Positions 7,372 to 18,668 are shown, numbered from the stretch's first letter. The stretch: 64,000 nucleotides of DNA from Citricoccus zhacaiensis (GCF_014645315.1 NZ_BMLQ01000001.1:305665-369664), one strand, 5' to 3'. Made by a program: numbers and translations. Notes: a model not told the origin generated them from the letters alone.

Positions 7372-8314
7372 CGGTGATCTCCACCGAGTCCGCCTTGTCC
7401 GCCAGGGAGGGCACCTCGCCGAGCACCTGCTGCAGGGTCGCGGCCATCAGCCGCAGCCCGGCCTCATCCTGGGCCGCACTCAGGGCCGGCTCAGGGTAGG
7501 CCACCAGCCGCAGCTCGGGCCCGGAACCGCCGCCGGGCAGCACCGCGCCGGAAGCGGTACGGGAGGCCACCCCGGAGCCCGGCGCCAGGCCGATGCGCTC
7601 CAGTCCGGGCACCAGGTCCACCACGGACGCCAGTTCACCGGCCAGCGCCTCGTCGGCGTACGACGGCGTCCAGTCCTGCTGCTGGGCCAGCGCCCACACG
7701 GCGGGGCGCCGCACCACGAAGGTGCGCTCTGCCGCCGGATCCACCACGACCAGCTCGGCCCCCTCGTCCACCGCAGACAGGCACGCGCGCGGCATCCAGG
7801 TGGCCACGGGCCGGGCCTGCGGATGCCAGGCCGTCAGGGCCGGGACGTTCGTGAAGACGGGCAGGGCCGTCCGGCCGTCCGGGGCTTTCAGCGTCACCAG
7901 GGCGATGTCCGACTCCTTGTCCCCGTGCTTGCCCCCGTGCTCGTGGCCGTCTGCGTGCCCGTCGTGACCGTGGGCCGTCTCCCCAGCCATCTCCACCACA
8001 GTGGGCAGCACAGCGGCGAACACGCGCATGCGGGACAGCACGTCCACCACGGCGGGCTCCCCCGCCTCGCCGCCCGCCAACCGGTCCAGCACCGGGCCCC
8101 AGGCGGGGTCCGCGGTGCCGTCGTCCGTGTCGAACGCGTGCAGCGGGTTCGCCGAGCCGCCGATCCCTTCTCCGGAGAGGTCCCGGCCCTCCCAGGCGAG
8201 GCCGGCCGAGTCGGCGGGGCGGCCGGCGTCGTCCCGGTGCTGGCGCTCCAGGTTGCGCTGGATGGCGGCCTGGATGTGCCCGGGGAGGTGCCGGCCGGAA
8301 TCGGTACCGGTCAC
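7361..8314 (-). CDS. SseB family protein with a histidine-rich insert
   Basis: Protein of 317 residues with an SseB-type N-terminal domain (residues about 70-215: [44 protein letters not shown]). Such proteins are conserved beside priA in actinobacteria but have no agreed function. A histidine-rich run at residues 115-130 (six His in 16 residues, [16 protein letters not shown]) interrupts the domain and could bind Zn, Ni or Cu. GTG start with a GTGA overlap to priA, so it ends the his operon. Its 3' end overlaps the convergent MarR gene by 11 bp. Confidence 0.75.
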   Translation of the reverse strand: MTGTDSGRHLPGHIQAAIQRNLERQHRDDAGRPADSAGLAWEGRDLSGEGIGGSANPLHAFDTDDGTADPAWGPVLDRLAGGEAGEPAVVDVLSRMRVFAAVLPTVVEMAGETAHGHDGHADGHEHGGKHGDKESDIALVTLKAPDGRTALPVFTNVPALTAWHPQARPVATWMPRACLSAVDEGAELVVVDPAAERTFVVRRPAVWALAQQQDWTPSYADEALAGELASVVDLVPGLERIGLAPGSGVASRTASGAVLPGGGSGPELRLVAYPEPALSAAQDEAGLRLMAATLQQVLGEVPSLADKADSVEITVSR

Positions 8315-9093
8315 GGGGCGGGGTGCTCCGCCACCGCCTGCTCGATGCTGGCACCGCCGGCCACGGCGAGGGCCTGCTCGAGCGTGAAGCGCCCGGCGTA
8401 GAGGGCCTTGCCCATGATGGCGCCCTCGACGCCGATACCGTTACCCACGCCCACCATCGCGTAGAGCGCGGCGATGTCCTCGAGCGAGGAGATGCCGCCG
8501 GAGGCCACCACGGGCTTCGCGGTCTTGGTGGCGACCTCGGCCAGCAACTCGGTGTTCGGGCCCTTCAGGGTGCCGTCCTTGGTGACATCGGTGACCACGT
8601 AGCGGGAGCAGCCGGCCTCCTCGAGGCGCGCCAGCACCTCCCAGAGGTCCCCGCCCTCCTTCGTCCAGCCGCGGGCGGCCAGCGTGGTGCCACGCACGTC
8701 CAGGCCGACGGCGATCTGGTCACCGAAGCGCTCGATGACTCGTGCCGTCCACTCGGGATCCTCCAGGGCGGCGGTGCCGAGGTTGACGCGGGTGGCACCC
8801 ATCTCCAGGGCGTTCTCCAGGGAGGCGTCGTCCCGGATGCCGCCGGAGAGCTCGATCTTCACGCCCAGTTCCGTGACCACCCGGGACATAACCTCGCGGT
8901 TGTCCCCCCGGCCGAAGGCGGCGTCCAGGTCCACCAGGTGAATCCACTCGGCACCGGCCTGCTGGAACGCCAGGGCGGCCTCCAGCGGCTCCCCGTACCC
9001 GGTGGCGGTGCCGGCCTCGCCCTGGACGAGCCTCACGGCCTGGCCGTCCTGGACGTCCACGGCGGGCAGCAGTTCAAGCTTCTTCTCGGTCAA
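8311..9093 (-). CDS. priA: Bifunctional phosphoribosyl isomerase A (HisA/TrpF activities)
   Basis: TIM-barrel isomerase of 260 residues acting in both histidine (ProFAR to PRFAR) and tryptophan (PRA to CdRP) synthesis in actinobacteria that lack a separate trpF. Candidate catalytic acids are D13 ([10 protein letters not shown]) and D169 (VVTDVTKDG). R141-W143 ([10 protein letters not shown]) matches the PriA-type active-site loop rather than plain HisA. Phosphate-binding motifs SGGIRD and [10 protein letters not shown] are present. Start is TTG at 9093 preceded by an AGAGGA SD. TrpF activity is inferred from family membership. Confidence 0.93.
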   Translation of the reverse strand: MTEKKLELLPAVDVQDGQAVRLVQGEAGTATGYGEPLEAALAFQQAGAEWIHLVDLDAAFGRGDNREVMSRVVTELGVKIELSGGIRDDASLENALEMGATRVNLGTAALEDPEWTARVIERFGDQIAVGLDVRGTTLAARGWTKEGGDLWEVLARLEEAGCSRYVVTDVTKDGTLKGPNTELLAEVATKTAKPVVASGGISSLEDIAALYAMVGVGNGIGVEGAIMGKALYAGRFTLEQALAVAGGASIEQAVAEHPAP

Positions 9094-9195
9094 CGTGGGT
9101 CCTCTCGGGAATGCGGGAATAGAGACATCTGCAGTAAAGACAACAGGGTCAGGGGTGATTCGGGTGAAACGGTTGATTCGGTGCGGGCCGGGTGC

Positions 9196-9351
9196 CTACG
9201 GGAGCAGCAGGAATCCGGCCACGATCGCCATCACGGCGCAGACCACGAAGCCGATCTGCAGCCACACCGGGAACTCCTGCTTGCGCAGGGAGTAGGCCCC
9301 GCCGAGCAGCAGGCCGCCCAGGGCGATGAGCAGGGTGGTCCAGTACGGCAT
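9196..9351 (-). CDS. Small two-helix membrane protein in the his operon
   Basis: A 51-residue open frame too short for the usual cutoffs. Its ATG at 9351 overlaps the hisH stop by one base (TGATG). The protein begins [20 protein letters not shown], has a short basic loop (SLRKQEF) and a second helix (LQIGFVVCAVMAIVAGFLLLP). Positive residues in the loop suggest both ends outside. Position between hisH and priA and the tight coupling argue that it is real. Function unknown; a 102-bp gap follows before priA. Confidence 0.75.
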   Translation of the reverse strand: MPYWTTLLIALGGLLLGGAYSLRKQEFPVWLQIGFVVCAVMAIVAGFLLLP

Positions 9352-9992
9352 CAGAGGGTTCCGAGCCAGTTGGTGAGCAGCTGCATGCCGGCGTCCCCGG
9401 ACTTCTCCGGGTGGAACTGGGTGGCGGACAGCGGGCCGTTCTCCACGGCGGCGATGAAGTCGGCCCCGTGGTTCGACCAGGTCACCTGCGGCGGGTTCAT
9501 CGCCTGGTGGGTCTGGTCGAAGGTCCAGTCCAGCACCCCGTAGGAGTGCACGAAGTAGAAGCGCTCATCCTCGATGCCCCGGAACAGCTCCGAGCCGGCA
9601 GGAGGTCGCACGGTGTTCCAGCCCATGTGCGGCACGATCGGAGCCGGCAGCGCCTCCACCACGCCGGGCCACTCCCCCATGCCTGACGTGCGCACGCCGT
9701 GCTCCACGCCGGCGTCGAACAGGATCTGGTGGCCCACGCAGATGCCGAGCACGGGCCGGCCACCGGCCACGCGGCGGCCGATCCACCGGGTGGCGCCGGT
9801 GGCCTGGAGGGCCTCCATGACGGACTGGAAGGCACCCACGCCGGGGACCACGAGCCCGTCCGCGTTCATCACGGTGTCCGCGTCCGCCGTCAGTTCGGCG
9901 TCCGCCCCGGCCCGCTGGAGGGCGCGCACGGCGGAGTGCGTGTTGCCGGAGCCGTAGTCGAGGACGGCGACGGTCGGTCGAGTTCCGGTCAT
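9351..9992 (-). CDS. hisH: Imidazole glycerol phosphate synthase, glutaminase subunit
   Basis: Class I glutamine amidotransferase of 213 residues that makes ammonia for HisF. The catalytic triad is visible: C85 in GICVGHQ, and H194/E196 in TQFHPEKSG. The oxyanion strand PGVGAF is at residues 50-55 and VPHMGWNTV follows. ATG at 9992 has a GGGAG SD and an ATGA overlap with hisB. No hisF lies in the window, so the synthase partner must be elsewhere. Confidence 0.95.
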   Translation of the reverse strand: MTGTRPTVAVLDYGSGNTHSAVRALQRAGADAELTADADTVMNADGLVVPGVGAFQSVMEALQATGATRWIGRRVAGGRPVLGICVGHQILFDAGVEHGVRTSGMGEWPGVVEALPAPIVPHMGWNTVRPPAGSELFRGIEDERFYFVHSYGVLDWTFDQTHQAMNPPQVTWSNHGADFIAAVENGPLSATQFHPEKSGDAGMQLLTNWLGTL

Positions 9993-10606
9993 AGTGCTCC
10001 CTTCGTGGACGGCACCCCGGACATCCGCGGGTCGTCCTCCACCGCGGCGCGCAGGGCACGGGCGAACGCCTTGAACTGGGCTTCCACGATGTGGTGGGGG
10101 TCCCGGCCGCGGACGACGTCCATGTGCAGGCAAATGGACGCGTGGTAGGTGATGGCCTCGAAGACGTGGCGGGTCATGGACCCGGTGAAGTGACCGCCGA
10201 TCAGGTGGTATTGCTGGCCTTCCGGTTCGCCCTTGTGCACCAGGTAGGGGCGCCCGGAGACGTCGACGACGGCGCGCGCCAGCGCCTCGTCCAGCGGCAC
10301 CGAGGCCTCGCCGAAGCGGCGGATGCCCGCCTTGTCCCCCAGCGCGGTCTTGAGGACCTCGCCGAGGGAGATCGCCACGTCCTCGACGGTGTGGTGCACA
10401 TCGATGTGGATGTCCCCCGTGGCCCGCACCGTCAGGTCGATCTGGGAGTGCTTGGCCAGGGCCGTCAGCATGTGGTCGTAGAACGGCACCGTGGTGGAGA
10501 TCTCCGAGGTGCCGGTTCCGTCCAGGTCCATCTCGACGTAGACGTCGGACTCGGAAGTGGTCCGCTGGATCCGGGCCTTGCGTCCGGATATCAGCTCTGC
10601 GCCCAT
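9989..10606 (-). CDS. hisB: Imidazoleglycerol-phosphate dehydratase
   Basis: Mn-dependent dehydratase of 205 residues, monofunctional as in actinobacteria (no phosphatase domain). The metal-binding His/Glu sets are seen in [38 protein letters not shown] and [16 protein letters not shown]. Translationally coupled to hisH through a 4-nt overlap. A 146-bp gap separates it from hisC; a promoter there cannot be excluded. Confidence 0.96.
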   Translation of the reverse strand: MGAELISGRKARIQRTTSESDVYVEMDLDGTGTSEISTTVPFYDHMLTALAKHSQIDLTVRATGDIHIDVHHTVEDVAISLGEVLKTALGDKAGIRRFGEASVPLDEALARAVVDVSGRPYLVHKGEPEGQQYHLIGGHFTGSMTRHVFEAITYHASICLHMDVVRGRDPHHIVEAQFKAFARALRAAVEDDPRMSGVPSTKGAL

Positions 10607-10752
10607 GGCGGCTCAGCTCCTTGCTGTGGTGGATGCTCTCTCGTGACGGCGACGGACCGCCACGGTGAGGCGATTCGGTGGTCTATTCTATCGGGCTCCA
10701 TCGGGAGTCCGGGCGCGCAGGAGGTAGGCCGGAGATCGGTGGCTACGCGCCC

Positions 10753-11868
10753 CTACTCGGCCAGGACCTCCGCGAGGGCGTCGAGGAAGGCCGTGGTCTC
10801 GGCCTCGGTCCCGGCAGTGACGCGCAGGTGGTGGGCAATGCCGACGTCGCGCACCAGCACCCCGCGGTCCAGCAGCCCGTGCCACACGGCATGGGCATCA
10901 CCGAGTCCGCCGAAGAACACGAAGTTGGAGTCCGAGACGGCCGGGTCCAGGCCGAGGGCGCGCAGGCCCTCGACGATCCGGTCCCGCTGGCGCTTGATGT
11001 CCTCGACTGTCTCCAACAGCACCGCGTAGTGCTGCAACGCGGCGTTGGCCGTCGCCTGGGACACGGCGGAGAGGTGATAGGGCAAGCGCACCAGGCGCAG
11101 GGCATCGGTGACCTCGGGGGCGGCCGCCAGGTATCCGAGCCGGGCCCCGGCGAGGGCGAAAGCCTTGGACATGGTGCGGGTCACCACGAGACGGGGCCGG
11201 CCCGGCAACAGGGACAGCGCCGATTCGGTGCCGGCGAGGGCGAACTCGGCGTACGCCTCGTCCACGACGACCATGCCCTGGTGGGCCTCGGCTGCCTCGT
11301 AGACGGCCTCGACCACGTCCAGGCCGAGGGCCGTGCCGGTGGGATTGTTCGGCGAGCACAGCAGCACGACGTTCGGCCGTTGCTCCGCGACCTGCTGTGC
11401 GGCCGAGGCGGCCGACAGGGAGAAGTCCTCCCCGCGCACACCGGCCACGTAGCCGGTGTCCGTCCCCGCGGCCAGCAACGGGTACATGGAGTAGGTGGGC
11501 GGGAAGCCCATGACCGTGCGTCCGGGGCCGCCGAAGGCCTGGAGTAGCTGCTGGAGGATCTCGTTGGAGCCGTTGGCGGCCCACAGCTGCGTCTCGGACA
11601 GCCCGTGGCCCAAATACTCGGCCAGCCTCTTGCGCAGCTCGGTGAACTCGCGGTCCGGGTAGCGGTTCAGGGTCACGGCCGCCTCGGCCACGGATGCGGC
11701 GATGGCCTGCACCACCTCGTCCGGCACCGGATGCGTGTTCTCGTTGGTGTTCAACGTGACGGGCACGTCCAGCTGCGGGGCGCCGTAGGGGCTCAGGCCC
11801 CGCAGGTTCTCGCGCAGCGGCAGGGCCGCCAGGGCCTCCGGGGATGACTGGGAATCCGAATCGCTCAC
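10753..11868 (-). CDS. hisC: Histidinol-phosphate aminotransferase
   Basis: PLP-dependent class I aminotransferase of 371 residues. Characteristic elements in order: [43 protein letters not shown] (split, cofactor phosphate), [27 protein letters not shown], and the Schiff-base Lys in [18 protein letters not shown] near residue 240. The GTG at 11868 (VSDSDSQSS) was chosen over a more upstream ATG because the extension is Arg/Pro-rich and overlaps the spacer after the Ig-like gene. First gene of the hisC-hisB-hisH-priA series here. Confidence 0.93.
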   Translation of the reverse strand: MSDSDSQSSPEALAALPLRENLRGLSPYGAPQLDVPVTLNTNENTHPVPDEVVQAIAASVAEAAVTLNRYPDREFTELRKRLAEYLGHGLSETQLWAANGSNEILQQLLQAFGGPGRTVMGFPPTYSMYPLLAAGTDTGYVAGVRGEDFSLSAASAAQQVAEQRPNVVLLCSPNNPTGTALGLDVVEAVYEAAEAHQGMVVVDEAYAEFALAGTESALSLLPGRPRLVVTRTMSKAFALAGARLGYLAAAPEVTDALRLVRLPYHLSAVSQATANAALQHYAVLLETVEDIKRQRDRIVEGLRALGLDPAVSDSNFVFFGGLGDAHAVWHGLLDRGVLVRDVGIAHHLRVTAGTEAETTAFLDALAEVLAE

Positions 11869-11924
11869 CCAAGACAGCCTAGGCCTCGGCCACGGCCGTG
11901 GCCGGCGCATGTCGCGCAGAGACC

Positions 11925-14900
11925 TCAGTCACCGGGTGCTTGAATGCGGTTGGACTCGATGCCGTGGCTCGTCAGGTCCAGCCAGATCTGCCGGTGGCCA
12001 TCATGGGCGATGCAGTTCGTGTTGTTCTGGGTAGCGTTGCCGTTCGCGTCCACGGTGACGGAGTAGTCGCCGAAAGTGAAGACTCTCCCGGGTTTGTCCG
12101 TGGACGACGAGCCGATCGCCGTGCACGTGTACTCGATCGTGGTGCCCGGATCGAAGTTGGAGAAGGTCTTGTCGGTCCGCCAGCAGTCCGTGTACTCACC
12201 GGATTGACACTGGCCGAAACTCGCCGCGCTGCCACCGCGGGAGATGCTGACGGAGGGATCCGGGACGGCCTGGGACGTCCCTGACTCGGTCACCGTCTCA
12301 CACGTGGAGGTCCCGGTGACACAGACCTGGATGGTCATCGTGGAGGACGTGGCCGCCCGCGTCCGCTCCGTCGTGAAGGAGCCGTTGTTGTCCACGGTGG
12401 TGGAGTCCACCTTCGGCGTGACGGTCACGGACCGGCCGTTGCCGATGGTGGTGGTGTTCGTCGGGCTCCAGGTGAACTTCACGCTGCCGACCTGGGGCGT
12501 GGCGCGGATGATGGGCATGGTGAACGGCCCGTAGGCCACCTGGGTGGAGACGGTCCGCGAGTCCCCGGCGCCGGCGTCGTTCGTGGCGCGGACACTCAGC
12601 TGGTAGGTGGACCCGTTGGCCGGCACGTTGATGGTGGAGGACGTCGACGTCCCGAGGGACGCCCACCCGCTGCCGAGGGAGTATTCGTAGGAGACCGGTG
12701 AGCCGTTGCTCGCCGCCCCCGAGAAGGAGATGTCCAATTGGCGGTTGGTTCCGGTGGGTGAGGTGGTCAGTCCGCTCACGGCCCCGGGCAGCCCATAGGG
12801 GGTCACGGCCGCGGACCGTCCGGACGGCGGGGAGGTGCCCTCGGCATTCCGCGCGACCACGGAAAAGGTGTAGGCGGTGGACTTGTCCAGCCCGGACCAG
12901 TTCATCGACGTGGACCCCGGGGCCACATCGCGGGACTCACTCGAACTGCCGGAATGTGCCGTCACGGTGTAGCCCTGGAGGGCAGCGCCGTTGTCATCCG
13001 CAGCGGACCAGGACAACCGGACCACGCCGCCATCGACGGCGGAGGTGTCCCGGACCGCCGAGGGGGTCCCGGGGGCGAAGGGCTTGCCGGCCGGCGTCGC
13101 GGCCACCGACCAGCCCGACCATTCGGACGGCTCGTCGGCCTGGTTCACGGCCTGGATGCGGAATTGGTAGTCCACGCCGTTGGTGAGGCCGTCCCAGCTC
13201 AGGGACGTCCCGGCCCCGGCCGAGCGCAGGCCGCCCCCGGGCGGTGCCGGGCTCAACTGCACGCGATAGTCCGTGATGGCCGAACCGCGGTTGACCGGCG
13301 GCGTCCACTGCACGGCGACGAGGCCGTCACCGGCATCCACGGTGGGCGGGGCCGGCTGTTCGGGTCGCACGTCCGGAATGGCGGGCGCCGAAAGACCCGA
13401 CGGATCCGATTCGCCCACGCCGTTGGTGGCCACCACCGTGAAGCGGTGTTCCACGGCATTCTCCAGGCCGGTGATGGAACACGCGGTGGAGGAGCACTGC
13501 TGGGTGGAACCGGTGGTCGTGTCCGTCACGGTGTACCCAGTGATCGGATCGCCGTTGTCCGGCGGTGCGGCCCAGGACAGCTCGACCGTCTGGTCGTCCA
13601 CCGACTCGATCCGGGGAACGCCGGGGGCGTCCGGACGGCCCTTGACGATCACGGTGATGTTGCCCTGGACCTGCCGGGCAGGATCGGCCGTCAGATCCTG
13701 GATCGTATAGGTCACCTGCATTCGGCCCGAGTAGTCCTGTCCCGGGGTGACGGTCACGGTCGAGCCGTCCGTCGCGGCGGTCCCCTCGCCCGTCACCACC
13801 CGGGCAGCGGTCACGGTCAGCGGCGCCTCGCCCTCGAACGGGTTGATGTCGTTCTCCAGGACGTTGACCGTGACGGGTTCGCCGGACCGGGCATCCGGGA
13901 CCTCGTCATCGAGGGCGCGCGGGAGCGCCCGGGAGGTGCCCACCACGTCGACGGCGATCTCTGCGGGGACGGGCTCGGCCTCACCGTCGGACACCGTGAA
14001 CGCCACGGTGCCCGTCGTGCCCCGCTCGGCGTTGGAGGAGGGGGTCACCGTCAGCTCGGTGCCGACGAGTTCGGCAGCGAACTCGCCGCTGACCTGACCC
14101 GGGGAGAAGGTCAGTTCGTCGCCATCGGTATCCGACGCCAGCGGGCTGAGGTCCAAGGTCACGGGGTCACCGCCCTGCTCGATCTGCAGGGAGCTGGACT
14201 GCACCGTCGGCGGATTGTTCTCGTCCGGACGCGGCTCGACGGTAATGGGGATGGACAACGTGGACACCAGCCCGTTCGGGTCCGAGCCGTCCTCGCCATC
14301 CGTCACCGTCACGTTGACCGACGCACCACCGGCATAGTCGGCCGGGGCGGTGAACCGGACCTCGGTGGCCGATCCCACGGTGAACGCGGCGGATGCGGGG
14401 GTGGCGGACGCCGACCTGTCATCGGTCAGCCGTGGCGTGCGACCGTCGCGGACACCGATGTGGTCGGTCAGGTCCACGCGGAGGTCCTCACCGGCCACCA
14501 CGCGCAGCGGTTCGGTCGTGGTCAGCCAGGGCGCGCGGTGGTCGTTGCCCGGCACCAGGATGAAGGCACGGCCCACCCCGCCGTCCACGTCCGTCAGCGT
14601 GTACATGATGACCTGTGCCGCCGGCTGCACGGGCACGACCACGTTGGTGCCCTCGACCCGGGCACCGGCCGACTGGGCAGCCTCGTCCACGCCGAGCTCG
14701 AGGTCCTCCACGGCGCCGTCCGGATCCTCGTCGTTGTCCAGGACCGAGACGGAGATCTGTTCCCGGCCGTCGATCTCCTCGACCCCGACGAGGTCGTCGC
14801 GGGCGACGGGCGGCATGAGCGGGGCCTCCTCGTCCACGCGGATGGAGAGGTTGGCGGTATCGGTGGCACCTGCGGGGTCGGCGATGGTGTAACCGATGTT

Positions 14901-17900
14901 GAGGAATCCCTCGGTCGCCGGGGTCATGACGCGGACCCGTCCGTCCACGATGTCCACCGGCACCTCCGGCTGGCTGGGGGCGAATCGATCCTGCACCAGG
15001 ACCACCTGATCGCCGTCAGGATCGGCGTCGTTGGCCAGGACGTTCGTGGTGAAGGTGCGCCCGGGCCGGACCTCGACCGAGTCATCTAAGGCCACCGGTG
15101 GATGGTTCGTGCTCAGCGGCTGGGCGATCCCGATGGTCACCGTACCGGTGGCTCGGGCCCCCAGCCGGTCCACTGCCGAGTAGGTGAAGACGTCGGAACC
15201 CGTGGCGACACTGGAGGCGGTGTAGACCAAGCGGCCCTTCTCCATGCGCACGGAGCCCTGGGTGGGTGGAGATTGCACGCCCTCCAGGGTGACGGAGTCG
15301 CCGTCCGGATCGATCCCGTCCAAGGGGATCGGCACTGCCACGGATTCTCCGGAGAGCACGCGGGCGGACACCGAGTGCGGCACCGGCGGGTTGTTGGACT
15401 CGCGGTCCATCGGCACCATGGTGATCTCCACGGTGGCCGAGGCCTCCTGTCCGTCCGGGGCCCGCACCGTGTAGGCGAGAGTCGCCCGTCCGGGCTCACT
15501 GCCGGCGCGGAACCGGACCTTTCCATCGGATACGAATCCGATGCCGCGGCCTTCGGCGGCCTGGCGGTCGAGTTCCGGGACCAGGGTCAGCTCTTCCTGG
15601 TTGGGGTGGGTGTCATTGCCCAGGACGTCGATGGTGACCACGTCACCGACGCGGACGTTCGCCGCATCCGCGACGGCGATGGGCGGTTGCATGACCTCCG
15701 GTTCCGGCAGCGGCACCACGGTGACCTCGCCCTGGGAGGTGCCCTGGGCATTCGACACCGCATAGGAGAAGGTGGCCGGACCGGTCATGCCACCGGTGTC
15801 CACCACCCGAATGTGGTTGAAGTCCTCGATGGCCAGTTTCAACGGCGCCGGCGCCCCGGACTCGGTCGTGGCATCCTGGACCCCCTGCACCACCAGCACG
15901 CCGCCGGTCGGGTCGGTGTCATTGCCCAGGACATTGACGAGGGTCTGACCGCCTGCCGGCAACAGGGCGATGTCACGCACGGCCACCGGCAGTCCGGAGC
16001 TCTCCTCGCTCTCCACGACATCCACCCGGATCAGCCCCGGGGCGGAGTCGTACTCGTTCGCCGCCAGGTACTCGACGTAGTAGGTGTCGGCGACATCCGA
16101 GGACCACTGCACCGCTCCCCCGGCGGCAGAGTAGTCGATCTCCGCATCGTCGGCAGCAGCCACCTGGGCGAGGCGCAGTTGGCCCCCGAGAGGGTCGGTG
16201 TCGTTCTCGAGCGGGTAGAACGTGATCTCTTGCCCCACCTGGACGGTGACGTGGTCCGCCTGGGTGATCGGCGGATGGATCGAACCGCGTTCGAGGACCT
16301 CGATCTGTACCGTGCCCGTGGTGGTCTCGCGCCCGTCGGACACGGAGACCTGGATGTCCCGGCGTCCGGCCTCGCCGGTGTTGTCCTGGAACGTGAGCTG
16401 GCCGTCCGGGCGGGTCCGGACGGCATCCGGCTCCTCGGCGAGGGCGCCCACGAGCTGCAGGTCGTCGCCGTCAGGGTCGATCCAGTCGGTGAGGACCTGG
16501 CTCGTCACCGATTCCCCGGCCGGCACGCGCAGCACCGCCTTGCGTTCCTGCGTGGGCCCACGATTCTCACTGTCCGGCACCACCCGCAACGAGATCCGGG
16601 CCGTGTCCGTGCCGCCACGCCCATCAGACGCGACATAGGTCACCGCGGCTCGGCCGCTCGCGGATTCCGGGACGACGATCTGCATCCCGATGCCGTCGAT
16701 GATCTCCTGCACCGTACCCACCGACGGCTGGTCGCCATCGAGGGAGGCCGTCAGGACGTCGCCATCAGGATCGGAGTCATTGAACAGGACGGGCAACGGC
16801 GTGGTCCGCCCAGGGCGCACGCCGAAGCTGTCGTCCTCCGCCACCGGAGGTCTGTTCTCCTCCTGCCGTTCCGGCAGGGCGGTCTCCTGGGTGACCTCGT
16901 CGGATTCCTCTTCCTTCTCCTCGCCTTCCCCCTGGGGCGGTTCGAGGTCGTCCCAATTGGCGACGACCTTCATCTGGTCCAGGACCATCCAGTTGGTCCC
17001 GGACGTCGTGTCGTTGAGCACCACGACGTCGCGGTTGACCCGGAAGACCAGTTCCGCGCCGGCCGTCAGCTCGGGAATGGGGGCGATCTGATCCTGTTCC
17101 TCGCCCTCACAGTCCTGCAGGTAGTGCCCGGTGACGGCCGAGGCGGCATGAAGACACCCGGCGACCCGCACGGGGGCCGTTGCCGCCACACTGCCGTCAG
17201 CACCGGCGGGCGTGGTCGATCCGGCGGAGGGATCCGTGGGCGGCACGATGCTCATCGCCTGAATGTCCCCGTTGGACAGCGCCACGGTGAGCAGGTCCCG
17301 CTCAGTGGACAAAGCCAACTGCTCCGCCTCGGGACCGGACGGCTGTGGCACCGCGCCCACCAGCCGCTCATCCTGCACGGAGTGGCCGGGCCAGGCGAGG
17401 GTGCCGGAGGCGGAATCCACCACCACGGGAACGTCGCCCACGGCCACCAGCTGCGGCTCCTGCATGCCGGACAGCCCTTCGACGCCATCCTTCCCGGTCT
17501 CTACCAGGGCTCCAGGCTGCTCACCTTCGGCACCGAAACGGATGACGCTGTCCTGGTCGAGGTCGGCCACCAACACCTCACCCCCCGCCGTGGTCGTCGA
17601 CGTCACGGCGCCCTCCGCCTCGTAGAGGGGTTCGTCCGTGGAGACCTGGGGCGATGGGTCCACCGTCCCGGCGTAGACGGCCCCCTCGGCGGGGTTGCTG
17701 ACCGAGATGACGCCAGCGCCCAGCGCGAAATCCTGGGTGGCCGGCAGCATGACTTGGTCGCCGGCGACCATGGCCGTGGTGTCAATGGATGTCAGGGCAC
17801 CGGAGGTCGGGTCCAGCATGAGGGCGGTGGCGTCCTCCTGGTGGAGCTCGAAGTCCTCCACCGGGGGCCGGAAACCACCGTCCAGAATGGTCGACTCGTG

Positions 17901-18080
17901 GTTCAGGTGGCCGACGTAGCCCCCGCTGTTGTGAGTGACCCAGATGCCTGAATCATGCAGTTCGAGGTCAGCGGTGTCGAAGCCGGGATAGAGGAAGGCA
18001 CCGGTGGCCACGAGGGCACCGACGGCGGAGAAGGCCACCGGGGTCGCCACAGACTTCATCTGCCTGCGCTTGTACCCCAT
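11925..18080 (-). CDS. Giant membrane-anchored Ig-like/cadherin-like and fibronectin type III repeat protein
   Basis: A 2051-residue surface protein. A basic N-terminus (MGYKRRQMK) and one hydrophobic segment (residues about 12-32) act as a signal anchor without a clear cleavage site. Residues about 35-380 form a beta-propeller-like head ([19 protein letters not shown]). A Glu-rich linker at about 385-410 follows. About eleven tandem 95-100-residue modules then run to about residue 1480; most carry VLxNDxDPxGG/D calcium-binding-like motifs (near residues 435, 535, 627, 720, 822, 925, 1020, 1118, 1315, 1415). From about 1487 to 1830 are four Fn3 domains ([20 protein letters not shown] style), then a weaker domain and a Cys-containing C-terminus. 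No LPXTG motif. Probably wall-spanning or adhesive; function unproven. Confidence 0.85.
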   Translation of the reverse strand: MGYKRRQMKSVATPVAFSAVGALVATGAFLYPGFDTADLELHDSGIWVTHNSGGYVGHLNHESTILDGGFRPPVEDFELHQEDATALMLDPTSGALTSIDTTAMVAGDQVMLPATQDFALGAGVISVSNPAEGAVYAGTVDPSPQVSTDEPLYEAEGAVTSTTTAGGEVLVADLDQDSVIRFGAEGEQPGALVETGKDGVEGLSGMQEPQLVAVGDVPVVVDSASGTLAWPGHSVQDERLVGAVPQPSGPEAEQLALSTERDLLTVALSNGDIQAMSIVPPTDPSAGSTTPAGADGSVAATAPVRVAGCLHAASAVTGHYLQDCEGEEQDQIAPIPELTAGAELVFRVNRDVVVLNDTTSGTNWMVLDQMKVVANWDDLEPPQGEGEEKEEESDEVTQETALPERQEENRPPVAEDDSFGVRPGRTTPLPVLFNDSDPDGDVLTASLDGDQPSVGTVQEIIDGIGMQIVVPESASGRAAVTYVASDGRGGTDTARISLRVVPDSENRGPTQERKAVLRVPAGESVTSQVLTDWIDPDGDDLQLVGALAEEPDAVRTRPDGQLTFQDNTGEAGRRDIQVSVSDGRETTTGTVQIEVLERGSIHPPITQADHVTVQVGQEITFYPLENDTDPLGGQLRLAQVAAADDAEIDYSAAGGAVQWSSDVADTYYVEYLAANEYDSAPGLIRVDVVESEESSGLPVAVRDIALLPAGGQTLVNVLGNDTDPTGGVLVVQGVQDATTESGAPAPLKLAIEDFNHIRVVDTGGMTGPATFSYAVSNAQGTSQGEVTVVPLPEPEVMQPPIAVADAANVRVGDVVTIDVLGNDTHPNQEELTLVPELDRQAAEGRGIGFVSDGKVRFRAGSEPGRATLAYTVRAPDGQEASATVEITMVPMDRESNNPPVPHSVSARVLSGESVAVPIPLDGIDPDGDSVTLEGVQSPPTQGSVRMEKGRLVYTASSVATGSDVFTYSAVDRLGARATGTVTIGIAQPLSTNHPPVALDDSVEVRPGRTFTTNVLANDADPDGDQVVLVQDRFAPSQPEVPVDIVDGRVRVMTPATEGFLNIGYTIADPAGATDTANLSIRVDEEAPLMPPVARDDLVGVEEIDGREQISVSVLDNDEDPDGAVEDLELGVDEAAQSAGARVEGTNVVVPVQPAAQVIMYTLTDVDGGVGRAFILVPGNDHRAPWLTTTEPLRVVAGEDLRVDLTDHIGVRDGRTPRLTDDRSASATPASAAFTVGSATEVRFTAPADYAGGASVNVTVTDGEDGSDPNGLVSTLSIPITVEPRPDENNPPTVQSSSLQIEQGGDPVTLDLSPLASDTDGDELTFSPGQVSGEFAAELVGTELTVTPSSNAERGTTGTVAFTVSDGEAEPVPAEIAVDVVGTSRALPRALDDEVPDARSGEPVTVNVLENDINPFEGEAPLTVTAARVVTGEGTAATDGSTVTVTPGQDYSGRMQVTYTIQDLTADPARQVQGNITVIVKGRPDAPGVPRIESVDDQTVELSWAAPPDNGDPITGYTVTDTTTGSTQQCSSTACSITGLENAVEHRFTVVATNGVGESDPSGLSAPAIPDVRPEQPAPPTVDAGDGLVAVQWTPPVNRGSAITDYRVQLSPAPPGGGLRSAGAGTSLSWDGLTNGVDYQFRIQAVNQADEPSEWSGWSVAATPAGKPFAPGTPSAVRDTSAVDGGVVRLSWSAADDNGAALQGYTVTAHSGSSSESRDVAPGSTSMNWSGLDKSTAYTFSVVARNAEGTSPPSGRSAAVTPYGLPGAVSGLTTSPTGTNRQLDISFSGAASNGSPVSYEYSLGSGWASLGTSTSSTINVPANGSTYQLSVRATNDAGAGDSRTVSTQVAYGPFTMPIIRATPQVGSVKFTWSPTNTTTIGNGRSVTVTPKVDSTTVDNNGSFTTERTRAATSSTMTIQVCVTGTSTCETVTESGTSQAVPDPSVSISRGGSAASFGQCQSGEYTDCWRTDKTFSNFDPGTTIEYTCTAIGSSSTDKPGRVFTFGDYSVTVDANGNATQNNTNCIAHDGHRQIWLDLTSHGIESNRIQAPGD

Positions 18081-18121
18081 GCGTGCCCCGTCATCAACAA
18101 TGGATCTGCCCCACCACGGAC

Positions 18122-18143
18122 GCAGGCCATTCTACCGGCCTGC
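18122..18143 (-). terminator. Hairpin between LysM gene and giant Ig-like gene
   Basis: GCAGGCC (18122-18128) pairs perfectly with GGCCTGC (18137-18143) around an 8-nt loop, 47 bp after the LysM stop and 42 bp before the Ig-like start. No T-tract. It may end the LysM transcript or sit in the leader of the giant gene. Confidence 0.4.
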
Positions 18144-18189
18144 CGGAGCGAGTCGAATCCCCGACGCCCGAGCCGGATCCAGACGAGAC

Positions 18190-18549
18190 TCAGGACCCGG
18201 CCGGCACGAACAACACCTGCCCGGGCTGCAGCTCACCACCATCGAGGTCGTTCAGTTCGCCGATGCGCAGGATCGCCTCATTGCGGGGCGAGTCGGGTGC
18301 GGTGCGTCCGGCGATGGCCCACAGAGTGTCGCCATAGTTCACCGTGATGGTCTCCACGGCCGCAACAGGCTGGTCATCGGAGGCCGCCGCCGGAGCCATC
18401 CCGTGGGCGCCGAAGAAGACGGCGGCTGCTGCGGCCAGGACTGCCAGGACGATGACGGGGAATCCCACGAAGAGGAAACGACCACGGCGGTTCAGGTGGA
18501 ATCCGGCGGAGCCGGCCGTGCGGGTCTGGACCGATGCTGCAGTGCTCAT
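18190..18549 (-). CDS. LysM-domain membrane protein, candidate SOS cell-division suppressor
   Basis: A 119-residue protein with an Arg-rich cytoplasmic N-terminus, one transmembrane helix (residues about 27-50, FLFVGFPVIVLAVLAAAAAV) and an extracytoplasmic LysM domain at residues about 66-117 (ITVNYGDTLWAIAGR ... NDLDGGELQPGQVLFVP), which should bind peptidoglycan. It is divergent from lexA with a good SOS box 37 bp before its ATG. In Corynebacterium (divS), Mycobacterium (Rv2719c/chiZ) and Bacillus (yneA), the gene beside lexA is an SOS-induced division inhibitor, the latter two with LysM domains. The same role is inferred here. Confidence 0.8.
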   Translation of the reverse strand: MSTAASVQTRTAGSAGFHLNRRGRFLFVGFPVIVLAVLAAAAAVFFGAHGMAPAAASDDQPVAAVETITVNYGDTLWAIAGRTAPDSPRNEAILRIGELNDLDGGELQPGQVLFVPAGS

Positions 18550-18585
18550 GCTCTTCTGCCTCTCCTCCCGGAACCCCGGGCCGTC

Positions 18586-18601
18586 TAGAACGTGTGTTCG
18601 A
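18586..18601. promoter_or_regulatory. SOS box (LexA operator) proximal to LysM gene
   Basis: TAGAACGTGTGTTCGA contains the perfect GAAC-N4-GTTC core of Gram-positive LexA sites and differs from a full TCGAAC-N4-GTTCGA palindrome at one position. It is 37 bp upstream of the LysM start codon, so it should control that gene. Confidence 0.8.
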
Positions 18602-18652
18602 CTGCTTCGACGTCATGTCTAGCACGCCTGTTCGAAACATGCCAAGAAAAAT

Positions 18653-18668
18653 TCGAACATATCTTTGA
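18653..18668. promoter_or_regulatory. SOS box (LexA operator) proximal to lexA
   Basis: TCGAACATATCTTTGA matches the left half of the actinobacterial consensus TCGAACATATGTTCGA exactly and the right half with mismatches. About 92 bp upstream of the lexA ATG, as expected for autoregulation. Weaker than the box at 18586. Confidence 0.65.

Noticed and set aside
12954-17951. Long plus-strand open frames opposite the giant Ig-like gene
   Set aside because: High GC leaves antisense frames open. The translations have no recognisable domains and odd composition, whereas the minus frame shows clear repeats.
18146-18165. GAGTCGAATCCCCGAC looks like the T-arm of a tRNA
   Set aside because: No D-arm, anticodon arm or acceptor pairing can be built upstream, and the spacer between two genes is only 109 bp.
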